Shown: piece by piece, positions 1 to 7,329 of the stretch
How positions within the stretch are numbered: position 1 is the stretch's first letter
Layout: each line of letters starts with the position of its first letter
From: Minisyncoccota bacterium
GTDB taxonomy: Bacteria; Patescibacteriota; Minisyncoccia; Phycocordibacterales; UBA1006
Assembly (NCBI GenBank): GCA_937970115.1
Contig: CALBVO010000050.1
Coordinates: 1 to 24,504, forward strand
Direction of reading: 5' to 3'
DNA length: 24,504 bases
Notes under the pieces: model-generated
What the model was told of the DNA's origin: nothing
What the model saw: only the letters and a program-made list of their open reading frames with translations
The model's database searches: none
Position numbers and translations under genes: made by a program

Positions 1-38
1 AGAATGATTTTTTGGTATTGTAATGAAAAAACAACAAT

Positions 39-479
39 TTACATTGTTGTTTTTATAATAGTTCTACTATGGTCATCATTAATAGATAATCCTAAATGTA
101 TTGGTTTGGGAATATCAATACCTTGTACCATTTCTGGCCATTCAATCAGAATCAGATTGTTTGGATCTGCTATAATTTCCTTCAAACCGAGATACTCGAG
201 ATCCTCTTTTTTCTCAAGTCGATAGGCATCAATATGAATCATTTTTTTAATCCACGAATGATTATCAATCGTGTATTCTTTTTGAATAACAAATGTCGGA
301 CTGGTGATAGATTCAGTAATACCCAATAATTGTCCAATTGATTGAGTCAGTGTGGTTTTTCCAACACCCACTTCACCTTGCAAGGTAATAATCGTCGCCT
401 CTGATTTTTGCTCTAAGGCATTCATCAAATTACTGGTCCATGTATGAAGTTCATCAAGGTTATTAATCTGGTATTTCAT
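39..479 (-). CDS. tsaE: tRNA threonylcarbamoyladenosine biosynthesis ATPase TsaE
   Basis: TsaE is the P-loop ATPase that works with TsaB and TsaD to make the t6A37 modification in ANN-reading tRNAs in the cytoplasm (family knowledge). The 146-residue product shows Walker A GEVGVGKTT at 35-43, the family blocks TSPTFVI at 59-65 and HIDAYRL at 82-88, and LIEWPE at 111-116; the length is normal. I chose the ATG at 479 because a TATAGT hexamer (486-491) lies exactly six bases before it, which fits a leaderless mRNA. A TTG at 497 would add six residues, but it lies upstream of that hexamer and has no ribosome-binding site. The gene follows the terminator of the surface-protein gene, so it is probably its own transcription unit. 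Identity is secure; the start is fairly secure. Confidence 0.93.
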   Translation of the reverse strand: MKYQINNLDELHTWTSNLMNALEQKSEATIITLQGEVGVGKTTLTQSIGQLLGITESITSPTFVIQKEYTIDNHSWIKKMIHIDAYRLEKKEDLEYLGLKEIIADPNNLILIEWPEMVQGIDIPKPIHLGLSINDDHSRTIIKTTM

Positions 480-501
480 ATCAAAACTATAACGCAATCA
501 C

Positions 502-527
502 ATAAAAAGAAAAACACCTTTCGGTGT
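502..527 (-). terminator. Rho-independent terminator of the surface-protein gene
   Basis: The arms ACACC (514-518) and GGTGT (523-527) close a TTTC loop. Read on the minus strand, the hairpin is followed by TTTTTCTTTTT. It sits 64 bases after the stop of the 591-3704 gene and just before the tsaE start. Confidence 0.75.
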
Positions 528-590
528 GATTCTGTGACCTAAAACATAAGGTTCTTAAGTGAGTATATATTTGGAAATACTCTGGTAGTA

Positions 591-3500
591 CTAACCTCGA
601 TTAGGTTTATATGGTGTGTAATGTACCTCTTGGCTTGGTTGCTGTGGTGCAGCTGGTGCCATAGGTGCATTATTATATCCAGTAGGTTCTCCATACATTG
701 GAGGCTGTTGCTGTGGTGCAACATAGCCATTATTGTAATGGGTTTGACCACCATAGTTTGATTGCCCAAGATAATTTGGTTGGTATCCACCACTCATATA
801 TGCTTGCGCTCGCAATTCTTCACGCTCGAGGTATAGCCATCGTGCTACGAGGAAGATAATAAACAATCCGAGTAAAATAACCAGCCACCCTAGGAAAGTG
901 ATATTTGTTAATCCAAATACTGAGGCCGTTTGTCCTGCAATACGTGTTCCATATTCATCAAGATCAAAATCTCGTGCATTTTCCTGAGCATCATTTACTG
1001 GATTATCATACGCTAATTCAGCTTCAGCTGTAAGTAGGTTCCCGATTGTACCACGTCCTACAACCCCAGAAACGGTCATTCTACCACTATCTCCTGATTC
1101 GTTATCTTCTGCATCAACTCCATCTAGCTCATCAATAGTGAAATAAATAGTATTGGTATCTGCATCAAGACGCCCTCGTGAGATATTGGTGATTTGAATT
1201 TCATTTGGCATTACAACCTTTAGCCCAAGATCCTCTAGATCAAGTTCAGAAATATTTTCCCATTCGATAACATATTCAACATTATCACCTCGTGTAACCA
1301 CGTCTTCATCATTATCAATTTCAAGTCGAACCAATGATAGTCCAAGACCAAGTGATAAGAGGTCAATTTCTGTTTCATCTTCTTCTACAACGGTTACAAC
1401 AGGTGGTCGCGGTGTTGGCCCAGGACCTCCTATTCTGATAGTACCTTGTAAGGTATTAAAACATTTAGTTGCACCCCGGTCAGTTCCAAATTGTGTTTGG
1501 ATAACTGCACGTACACAATATTGTGTATTTGAGGCAAGATTCGTAAAGTTGTGTGTACATGAACCAAAACCGTTTACATTATACGTTCGTGTTTGCTTCC
1601 CAAGACCAGCTGTACGCCCATATTCATACCAACATGTTGCATTTGCAGCGTTGGCTACATACGTTCCATTTAGTATTGCTGAATTTGTTTGAATGTTCGT
1701 TGGATCATCGGTATTAATTACCGGCTCTATCCCTGATGGAATAGTCGATCCTTGTGTTCGGAATGATCGTGTCGGAGCACATCCTTCAGTTGTACATGCT
1801 CGATACAAGTAAGTTGTATTTGATGTTAAGCCACTTACTCGTTCACAGAATGAACCTTCTCGACGTTGTCGAATTGGTGTATCGGTGAATGAATTTTGAT
1901 TTGATCGTCGGAATTGGATCCATGTTTGTTGTGATGAACCATTATCTTCTTCGAGTGTTCCACACATTTCTGCTACCGTTTGAGTAACATTTCGCGGAGA
2001 ATCGGTTCGAATTTCAATATTGTTGTTACGTGGTCTATCATCATCAGTATCAAAACGTTCAACATCACCACATACTAACCGATCATCATTGTCGTTATCT
2101 TCATATTCAACACAAATTCGGAAATAATATGTTTCATTAGTGTTAAGGCCGTTAACATCTAAACTAAAATCATCCCTTCCATCAAAATCGTTTTCAACAC
2201 GTTCTTTTTGGATTCGGTCTCCATCTTCATCGACGTCTGAATATCGATTTTCATCTTCTACGTCTTCGATATCACTCTCGTCTGTTCCCCAAACAAAGAA
2301 TACATCTCCATCGTTGAAATCATTCATATCAATTTCACCGTTCAATTCTGCTGAATCTTCATCAACATCACGTTCGTCTTCTGTAATAGCTACAGGATCT
2401 GAACCATTGTTTATTACTCCATTTGAAGAAGTAGTGAATGACTCCTCGTTACCTTGATCATTTCCGTCTTGGTTAAATCCACAAGCAACATAGTAGTATT
2501 TTGTATTTGCCTGAAGTCCAGTTGCGTTTGCACTGAAATTACTTGTAGCATCTAATGAATTATTAGCATTAACTAATGTTCCTGTATTACAACTTACCCC
2601 TGAAAATGTTGAGTAGGCAAATGATACATTAACATTTTGACCGTTTGTTAGTCGTCCATTCAATGTTGCAGAATCATTATCTAGATTTGATTCAGGTTCA
2701 GTAACAACGTTTACTCCAATAGGCGTTACCACATCTTCATTATCAGTTTGAAAATCTTGGATATTACCTTGGGCTGTTTCGCCGTCTTGGCTCATACATG
2801 CTCGATAAAAATATCGTGTACCAGAATTTAATCCATTTCGCGTTACGTTAAATGAATCGTTGCTGTCATATGATCCAGAAACATTTACTCGTTGAGATGA
2901 AGAGCTACATGATGGGTTTGAACCTGTCGTTAGTGCAAACCAAACTGTTGCAGTATCCCCTTGGTCTACTCGCCCATGAAGGCGTGCTGAGGTTTCTCCA
3001 ACATTTTGTTCAGATTGAGTTATTACAGAAATTGGATCTGTTGTTGGGTTACTAGGTTCGTCAACTTCAGTGTTAGTAATTCGGTATTTTATAGCAATAC
3101 TTCCTTGTGCACACCAACCACCAGCTTCTGTAGAGAGGGTTCCAATATCAGTTCCTGTTCCTGTAAACACATTACTGCTTCGGCTCAATGGTACATAGTA
3201 TTGATACGCTGGAACATTAGGACAGATATCATCATTTCGACCGTCTCCATCTCCGTCTTCTCCGTGTTCGTTTTCTAAATGACCAGTAACAGCCTCAATA
3301 CGATACGAGCTCGGTAGGTTTGTTACTCGTACAGAATCTCGCACATCGCTTGTTGCGTTTTGAGCACTTAAACGTGTTCGAAAGGTATAGGTTGAGCTTG
3401 TACCATTTACATCTTTTGTTTCGTAATGGCCTCGCGCACCGTTAATCGGTTGCGTTGTGTTTCGTTTCGTCATGTAATCAGTAAAAACCGTTACCATCAT

Positions 3501-3704
3501 CGAATCTCCTGGATTTGAAATATTTGCAGATACTTCGGTATCGTATCCACCACATTCGTCACAATCTCCCAAAGCAATAGATGTAATTCCTGTTGTATCG
3601 CTCGGGTTTGTGTCAAACTGTGCAGCATCCGCAAAAACAGCACCACCAACAAGCATGGTTGCTACTACAAATGTTTTTAGAATTGTTGTAATAAATTTTT
3701 TCAT
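591..3704 (-). CDS. Large membrane-anchored surface protein with five fibronectin-III-like repeats
   Basis: A 1037-residue exported protein, probably displayed on the cell surface. Residues 1-26 form a signal peptide (KK, hydrophobic core, AVFADA). Residues 150-163 (DGDGDGRNDDICPN) resemble a calcium-binding thrombospondin type-3 repeat. Five tandem repeats follow at about 225-320, 332-425, 437-553, 562-651 and 661-753; each has a 'SA.L.G' strand near its start and a 'L...T.Y..RAC' block near its end, as in fibronectin-III/Ig-like folds. The third is very rich in Asp and Glu. After a Pro-rich linker (758-770), residues 793-905 resemble a DUF11-type extracellular domain. A membrane helix at about 935-957 is followed by a Tyr/Gln/Pro-rich tail of about 80 residues, predicted to be cytoplasmic. 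Many paired Cys residues suggest disulfides. The ATG at 3704 follows a consensus promoter. The role (S-layer, adhesion or host contact) is inferred from architecture only. Confidence 0.85.
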   Translation of the reverse strand: MKKFITTILKTFVVATMLVGGAVFADAAQFDTNPSDTTGITSIALGDCDECGGYDTEVSANISNPGDSMMVTVFTDYMTKRNTTQPINGARGHYETKDVNGTSSTYTFRTRLSAQNATSDVRDSVRVTNLPSSYRIEAVTGHLENEHGEDGDGDGRNDDICPNVPAYQYYVPLSRSSNVFTGTGTDIGTLSTEAGGWCAQGSIAIKYRITNTEVDEPSNPTTDPISVITQSEQNVGETSARLHGRVDQGDTATVWFALTTGSNPSCSSSSQRVNVSGSYDSNDSFNVTRNGLNSGTRYFYRACMSQDGETAQGNIQDFQTDNEDVVTPIGVNVVTEPESNLDNDSATLNGRLTNGQNVNVSFAYSTFSGVSCNTGTLVNANNSLDATSNFSANATGLQANTKYYYVACGFNQDGNDQGNEESFTTSSNGVINNGSDPVAITEDERDVDEDSAELNGEIDMNDFNDGDVFFVWGTDESDIEDVEDENRYSDVDEDGDRIQKERVENDFDGRDDFSLDVNGLNTNETYYFRICVEYEDNDNDDRLVCGDVERFDTDDDRPRNNNIEIRTDSPRNVTQTVAEMCGTLEEDNGSSQQTWIQFRRSNQNSFTDTPIRQRREGSFCERVSGLTSNTTYLYRACTTEGCAPTRSFRTQGSTIPSGIEPVINTDDPTNIQTNSAILNGTYVANAANATCWYEYGRTAGLGKQTRTYNVNGFGSCTHNFTNLASNTQYCVRAVIQTQFGTDRGATKCFNTLQGTIRIGGPGPTPRPPVVTVVEEDETEIDLLSLGLGLSLVRLEIDNDEDVVTRGDNVEYVIEWENISELDLEDLGLKVVMPNEIQITNISRGRLDADTNTIYFTIDELDGVDAEDNESGDSGRMTVSGVVGRGTIGNLLTAEAELAYDNPVNDAQENARDFDLDEYGTRIAGQTASVFGLTNITFLGWLVILLGLFIIFLVARWLYLEREELRAQAYMSGGYQPNYLGQSNYGGQTHYNNGYVAPQQQPPMYGEPTGYNNAPMAPAAPQQPSQEVHYTPYKPNRG

Positions 3705-3742
3705 AATATATTGAATAGAATAAATAATATGTGTGATTAATA

Positions 3743-3770
3743 GAAATATAATATCATATTATTATATTTC
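3743..3770. repeat. Perfect 11-bp inverted repeat over the promoter spacer and -10
   Basis: GAAATATAATA (3743-3753) and TATTATATTTC (3760-3770) are exact inverted copies around a 6-base centre. Position over the -10 and spacer is what a repressor operator would look like. It is AT-rich, so chance symmetry is possible. Confidence 0.6.
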
Positions 3771-3776
3771 TGTCAA
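3748..3776 (-). promoter_or_regulatory. TTGACA-N17-TATTAT promoter of the surface-protein gene
   Basis: On the minus strand, TTGACA (3771-3776) and TATTAT (3748-3753) are separated by 17 bases, giving a start near 3741 and a leader of about 37 bases. The spacer and -10 hexamer lie inside a perfect inverted repeat (3743-3770). Confidence 0.8.
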
Positions 3777-3789
3777 GTATTTTCATACT

Positions 3790-3819
3790 CAAGTTTTAAT
3801 GTGTGCACATGAAAACTTG
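3790..3819. repeat. 30-bp near-perfect palindrome upstream of the surface-protein promoter
   Basis: CAAGTTTT (3790-3797) pairs with AAAACTTG (3812-3819), and inside it ATGTG (3799-3803) pairs with CACAT (3806-3810); only one base pair is mismatched. The element lies 13 bases upstream of the -35 box. No T-tract follows on either strand, so a protein-binding site is likelier than a terminator. Confidence 0.6.
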
Positions 3820-3868
3820 ATAATAAAAACAATAATGTTTTTGAAATATTTAATTTTAGTAAGAGAGC

Positions 3869-3916
3869 ATAATAGGTATGAAGGGGTTCATACCTATTAT
3901 ATATCTCTTAATAGGT
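3869..3916. repeat. Perfect 14-bp hairpin with a competing third arm, downstream of the gene at 3930-4772
   Basis: ATAATAGGTATGAA (3869-3882) and TTCATACCTATTAT (3887-3900) are perfect inverted arms around GGGG. A third copy, TAATAGGT (3909-3916), can pair instead with ACCTATTA (3892-3899). It may act as the 3' hairpin of the gene at 3930-4772, but no strong T-tract follows on the minus strand. Confidence 0.65.
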
Positions 3917-3929
3917 TAAGTTAATACGT

Positions 3930-4772
3930 TTATCCGCCATTTGGTGATCCACCCCTATTATAACCAGCTGTTTCAGTAGAATCGCTTGAGCCAGAAAAAC
4001 TATTTAAAGCTGCCTTTCCACCGAAATAGAGCCCCGCAAGACTCAATACATCAGTACCAATGGCTACACCTGGTGCAACTTTCCAATTAAACCCAAAAGT
4101 TTTTGATAGAAGTGACTCCCATTGAACTGGATTTTTGATATTGGTAGTGTCATTATTACTGTTGTTATTTACAGCGTTAATATCAGCACCTATGTTACCT
4201 GTGATTGGTGCTGGTGGTTTTTCAATATACCCAGCATTCATCAAACCTTGTTTTACGCGACCAGAATTTTTAGATGAACCAAATTCTTCTACACTATCAA
4301 AAATTATTGGAGAACGCTTTTTTTCATAAAAATGGTTATATATTATAATAAATACTACCTCATGGGTAATACGATTAAAACAACCAGCAAGATATCGATA
4401 CCCAGTCCATGTATCAATAATAGCTAAATGACTATTACGATCTGGGTCTAATAACATTAGAGAATGTCCTTTGTATTCAAATAATCGTGTCCTTGTTGAA
4501 TTAGGATTTAATTCGACTCCAGTGCGATGATGTTCATTACCCTTGGGTCTTTCGTACTTGAATCGACCTGTAGGGTCTACGGCGTGTCCGTTTTTAAGTA
4601 ACTCTTCTGCAAAAACAATTGCGCCTTTACCTAAAGTTTTTTCGATTTCTGTGTAACTTGCTTTTGGGAATTCATTTCCTGTTTTAGACTCTATTTCAGA
4701 TTCATGAAGTGATTGTGCATAAGATATTTTAAAAATAAATAAACATGCCATTAATAAAATTGTATTTCTCAT
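3930..4772 (-). CDS. Exported protein of unknown function, paralogue of the next gene, Bacteroidota-like signal peptide
   Basis: I do not recognise a named family. The 280-residue product begins with a signal peptide ending KISYA|Q (residues 1-19), a cleavage site style typical of Bacteroidota. The middle has Gly-His at 102-103 and Cys-Phe-Asn at 131-133. A hydrophobic, glycine-rich stretch follows at about 233-258, and the tail AGYNRGGSP is at 269-277. The neighbouring protein (4906-6054) has Gly-His at 101-102, Cys-Gly-Asn at 131-133 and GGYNRPGSP near its tail, so the two look like distant paralogues. The gene has its own TTGACA promoter. The leader is about 22 bases and has no Shine-Dalgarno sequence. 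An Asn-rich linker (201-212) separates the core from the C-terminal part. Function is unknown; export to the envelope is a confident inference. Confidence 0.75.
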   Translation of the reverse strand: MRNTILLMACLFIFKISYAQSLHESEIESKTGNEFPKASYTEIEKTLGKGAIVFAEELLKNGHAVDPTGRFKYERPKGNEHHRTGVELNPNSTRTRLFEYKGHSLMLLDPDRNSHLAIIDTWTGYRYLAGCFNRITHEVVFIIIYNHFYEKKRSPIIFDSVEEFGSSKNSGRVKQGLMNAGYIEKPPAPITGNIGADINAVNNNSNNDTTNIKNPVQWESLLSKTFGFNWKVAPGVAIGTDVLSLAGLYFGGKAALNSFSGSSDSTETAGYNRGGSPNGG

Positions 4773-4801
4773 TTCGTTAAATTTTTAAATTTTCTAAATT
4801 A

Positions 4802-4830
4802 AAATTATCAAATAATTATAGTTTTGTCAA
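4802..4830 (-). promoter_or_regulatory. TTGACA-N17-TAATTT promoter
   Basis: TTGACA (4825-4830) and TAATTT (4802-4807) on the minus strand are 17 bases apart; predicted start near 4795, in front of the gene at 3930-4772. Confidence 0.75.
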
Positions 4831-4862
4831 TTATTTGCTAGGGTTTTTCCACATCATTCTTC

Positions 4863-4890
4863 AAAAAAAGCCTCAATAATTCGAGGCTTT
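4863..4890 (-). terminator. Rho-independent terminator of the gene at 4906-6054
   Basis: AAAGCCTC (4867-4874) pairs perfectly with GAGGCTTT (4883-4890). On the minus strand a run of Ts follows directly. Confidence 0.9.
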
Positions 4891-4905
4891 AAAATATGTA
4901 TCGTC

Positions 4906-6054
4906 TTAATATAAAGTAGATCTTCTTTTTGTATATGTAGTTGATCTTTTTAATTGAGAGCGATATTTTGTTGCTACACGATATACACCATGAGAACGAG
5001 AATTTCTCGTTATTGTTGGTGTAGCGTTAGCTCTTGACGACGTATACACAGGTTGCGTAGGTCGTCTTGATGTTTTGACAGTAGTTCTCTTCGTTGAAGG
5101 GATACGCGTGGCAAAACTACTACGTCCTGAATTTACAGAACCATTCTCATAACCACCAGTATTTACGATGCTTTGAGGGCTACCTGGTCTATTATAGCCA
5201 CCTTGGTTTGATGTTCTCTGGTTTTCAATGGTGGTTTGCAATTTTTGACGCTTGGTCAAAAAATATGTTGCTCCGATCTGTAGACCAGTATGAAATAATC
5301 TATCTGCTGCTACCTTACCACAATCAGCCCGTTCATCCTGTGTTAATTCAGGAATCCAATCAATTTCCGGATAATCAGATTTAATATTATTTAACCTTTT
5401 ATTAAATCCAGCAACCCCACCATTAATACCAAGAAATGTATTACAACTATAATATTTGTCTTCCATTCGAGAATATTTTATCAACCCAGCTTGTAAACGC
5501 ATTTGGTTAATCGGTTGCTGATCAGGTATATCCTCAAAATAAATTTGGTTATTCTGATTTAAATCAGGATCACCACCGGGTGCTGGTCTTGTTGTCACAT
5601 CTCTGGCAATAATTTTTGTTTGAATAAATGGTTCAATCATTTCAACAACACCACCGTTACCACAAGCATCAACCGTTCCTGTTGATCTCATGATTCCGGG
5701 AGTTGTTGTTGTAAACGTCGACCATTCATTTTTGGTAAACCAAATATGGTGCCCTCTTGCTACGGTCATCCAATTTCTGTTTAATGGACCGTACTCATTT
5801 TCAAAGAATTTTATTCTAAATTTTTGAACAAGATCTGGACGATCCCAACCAATAACATAAATTTTTTCTCCATTAGTTTGCGTATACCAACCTGTTGGAG
5901 TGTTATTGTTATATATGGATTTAGATATTGGTCCATTAGATTTTTTAGCCCAATGATATCCAACATGAACATTTTCTGTTGTCCCAGAATTAATCTGAGC
6001 ATGAACAGTAAGGGTAATAAACAATGCGATAAACGCGATAAATAAATTTTTCAT
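4906..6054 (-). CDS. Exported protein of unknown function with a basic Ser/Thr/Arg-rich tail
   Basis: Unrecognised family. The 382-residue product starts with a signal peptide ending TVHA|Q (residues 1-19), again Bacteroidota-like. The core has Gly-His at 101-102, Cys-Gly-Asn at 131-133 and further Cys at 204 and 245; GGYNRPGSP is at 285-293. From about 310 to 382 the protein becomes strongly basic and rich in Ser, Thr, Arg and Tyr, without acidic residues, so it may bind a polyanion such as DNA or an acidic cell-surface polymer (inference). It is a distant paralogue of the protein encoded at 3930-4772, from the shared positions of GH and CxN and the shared tail motif. It has its own promoter, an unusually long structured leader and a strong terminator, so it is monocistronic. 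Confidence 0.78.
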   Translation of the reverse strand: MKNLFIAFIALFITLTVHAQINSGTTENVHVGYHWAKKSNGPISKSIYNNNTPTGWYTQTNGEKIYVIGWDRPDLVQKFRIKFFENEYGPLNRNWMTVARGHHIWFTKNEWSTFTTTTPGIMRSTGTVDACGNGGVVEMIEPFIQTKIIARDVTTRPAPGGDPDLNQNNQIYFEDIPDQQPINQMRLQAGLIKYSRMEDKYYSCNTFLGINGGVAGFNKRLNNIKSDYPEIDWIPELTQDERADCGKVAADRLFHTGLQIGATYFLTKRQKLQTTIENQRTSNQGGYNRPGSPQSIVNTGGYENGSVNSGRSSFATRIPSTKRTTVKTSRRPTQPVYTSSRANATPTITRNSRSHGVYRVATKYRSQLKRSTTYTKRRSTLY

Positions 6055-6231
6055 TTGTAGAAGGTTTTAATTAAAAAATTATCAGTAACACCTTGTTACT
6101 GACTCTTTTCTATGGGCGAAATATACACCCAGAGAAAAGAGTCAGCTCACAGTATCACCACGAACCTTCTACGAAACGTAGTAATATTCAATTATGAATG
6201 AACTGGCTTAATATTTTCAAGCCTTGACTCT
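6055..6231 (-). promoter_or_regulatory. Structured 5' leader with mutually exclusive hairpins (candidate cis-regulatory RNA)
   Basis: The leader is about 177 bases. GTAGAAGGTT (6057-6066), next to the start codon, pairs perfectly with AACCTTCTAC (6163-6172). That stem encloses an 8-bp hairpin (6083-6090 with 6094-6101) and a 13-bp hairpin (6099-6111 with 6133-6145), extended by TGGG/CCCA. The distal strand of the outer stem can instead form a local hairpin, CTACG (6169-6173) with CGTAG (6177-6181). The outer stem would bury the translation start; the local hairpin would free it. I do not recognise a known riboswitch class. Confidence 0.65.
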
Positions 6232-6237
6232 GATATA

Positions 6238-6266
6238 AATATATCATGTAATTAATTATTTGTCAA
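6238..6266 (-). promoter_or_regulatory. TTGACA-N17-TATATT promoter of the gene at 4906-6054
   Basis: TTGACA (6261-6266) and TATATT (6238-6243) on the minus strand are 17 bases apart, predicting a start near 6231. The -35 box abuts the T-tract of the preceding terminator. Confidence 0.85.
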
Positions 6267-6303
6267 GTAAAAAACCACTTCTCATGTGCATTAGAAGTGG
6301 TTT
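6266..6303 (-). terminator. Rho-independent terminator of the gene at 6330-7211
   Basis: AAACCACTTCT (6272-6282) pairs perfectly with AGAAGTGGTTT (6293-6303). A T-tract follows on the minus strand and runs straight into the next -35 box. Confidence 0.9.
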
Positions 6304-6329
6304 GTTTTTGTTGTTTTAAATTTTCGTGT

Positions 6330-7211
6330 TTACCATTCTCCCTTTTTCCCTTGAATAGGATTTAGGAATTCACGGTAACGTATTTCATCTAGCCAAATTT
6401 GTGATTCAGGAACTGTACTAATGATATGAGTATCAAACTCCTTTACAAAATAATTACCAGCAAAATCTCGAGCATATCCCTTTTTATCAATAACATACTC
6501 TGAGATATATTCGGGCATGTCTTTTTTCTTTAATACATCAATCATATAACCACCAGCATTTAATTTTGTGTTTTTATTAACAAATCTTAATTTTTTGTTA
6601 TCATCACGTATTAAATATTGTATATATGTTCTAGTAATATTTGTTTGGGCATTATGCCTTTCAACTCGATTAATAATATAACCATTTTTTAATCCAATAC
6701 CTGCGTTTCCCTCAAATGCTTCACCTATAATCTCTCTCTCTTCATGAATGAGATCAAGTAAAATAAGAAATTTTTGTGATGGAACCAAATTATACATTAG
6801 AGAAATTGAATCTTGCTCTGTATAGCCAGGTTGTGATTTTTGGCGTTTTTCTAAGCCATAGCGAGCAACCACTGACACAGGGGCAAAACGATAATCATTG
6901 TATGTACATGATTTAATAATAGCCTTTGCACCCGCAGGCATATCTACCTGATTTCGATAAAATAAGTGAATACCATTTTCTCTACCATAGGACTCATCAG
7001 ATGAACTATATCGAGTTAAGGTAAATTCATTTTTTGAGTTTACTTTTGATCCTACTAATTTTTCTTCTGTTAAATCAAAACTATCAATGGTTTTTTCATT
7101 AAATAATCCAACATGCAGATTATTTTTTTTTAGAGGTGATGGTGGAATGTTGCTTGATCCACAAGAAACCAACATAATCGATGCCCATACGGCACATACT
7201 ATTTTTTTCAT
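6330..7211 (-). CDS. Putative lipoprotein of unknown function
   Basis: The 293-residue product has a type II signal: MKK, a hydrophobic core and the lipobox LVSC with Cys17, followed by GSSN. It should therefore be lipid-anchored outside the cytoplasm if the cell has Lgt/LspA. The rest is soluble, mixed alpha/beta in appearance, with one further Cys (KSCTYNDYRF region) and no domain I recognise. A run from about 150 to 240 is rich in charged residues and shows no repeats. It sits between two other exported-protein genes, has its own TTGACA promoter and its own terminator, and has no Shine-Dalgarno sequence. The style of the signal suggests a Bacteroidota origin, but I cannot prove this from the sequence alone. 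Confidence 0.75.
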   Translation of the reverse strand: MKKIVCAVWASIMLVSCGSSNIPPSPLKKNNLHVGLFNEKTIDSFDLTEEKLVGSKVNSKNEFTLTRYSSSDESYGRENGIHLFYRNQVDMPAGAKAIIKSCTYNDYRFAPVSVVARYGLEKRQKSQPGYTEQDSISLMYNLVPSQKFLILLDLIHEEREIIGEAFEGNAGIGLKNGYIINRVERHNAQTNITRTYIQYLIRDDNKKLRFVNKNTKLNAGGYMIDVLKKKDMPEYISEYVIDKKGYARDFAGNYFVKEFDTHIISTVPESQIWLDEIRYREFLNPIQGKKGEW

Positions 7212-7253
7212 TTTATTTTGTTTTTATGCCTACTGGCGTTTGTTTCTAAGTTG

Positions 7254-7281
7254 AATATACCAGTTTTAAAATTATTGTCAA
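7254..7281 (-). promoter_or_regulatory. TTGACA-N16-TATATT promoter of the gene at 6330-7211
   Basis: TTGACA (7276-7281) and TATATT (7254-7259) on the minus strand are 16 bases apart; predicted start near 7247, leader about 36 bases. Confidence 0.82.
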
Positions 7282-7313
7282 TATAAAAAGCCTCTCCTTG
7301 TGGAAAGGCTTTT
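7282..7313 (-). terminator. Rho-independent terminator of the gene at 7330-9126
   Basis: AAAAGCCTCTCC (7286-7297) pairs with GGAAAGGCTTTT (7302-7313), 12 pairs including one G-U in the minus-strand RNA, followed by TTTTT. It ends directly at the -35 box of the next gene. Confidence 0.88.
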
Positions 7314-7329
7314 AAAAAATATATAGTTG

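Noticed and set aside
480..497. TTG start at 497 for tsaE
   Set aside because: It lies upstream of the TATAGT hexamer that is spaced six bases from the ATG at 479, and the family starts naturally at MKYQ.
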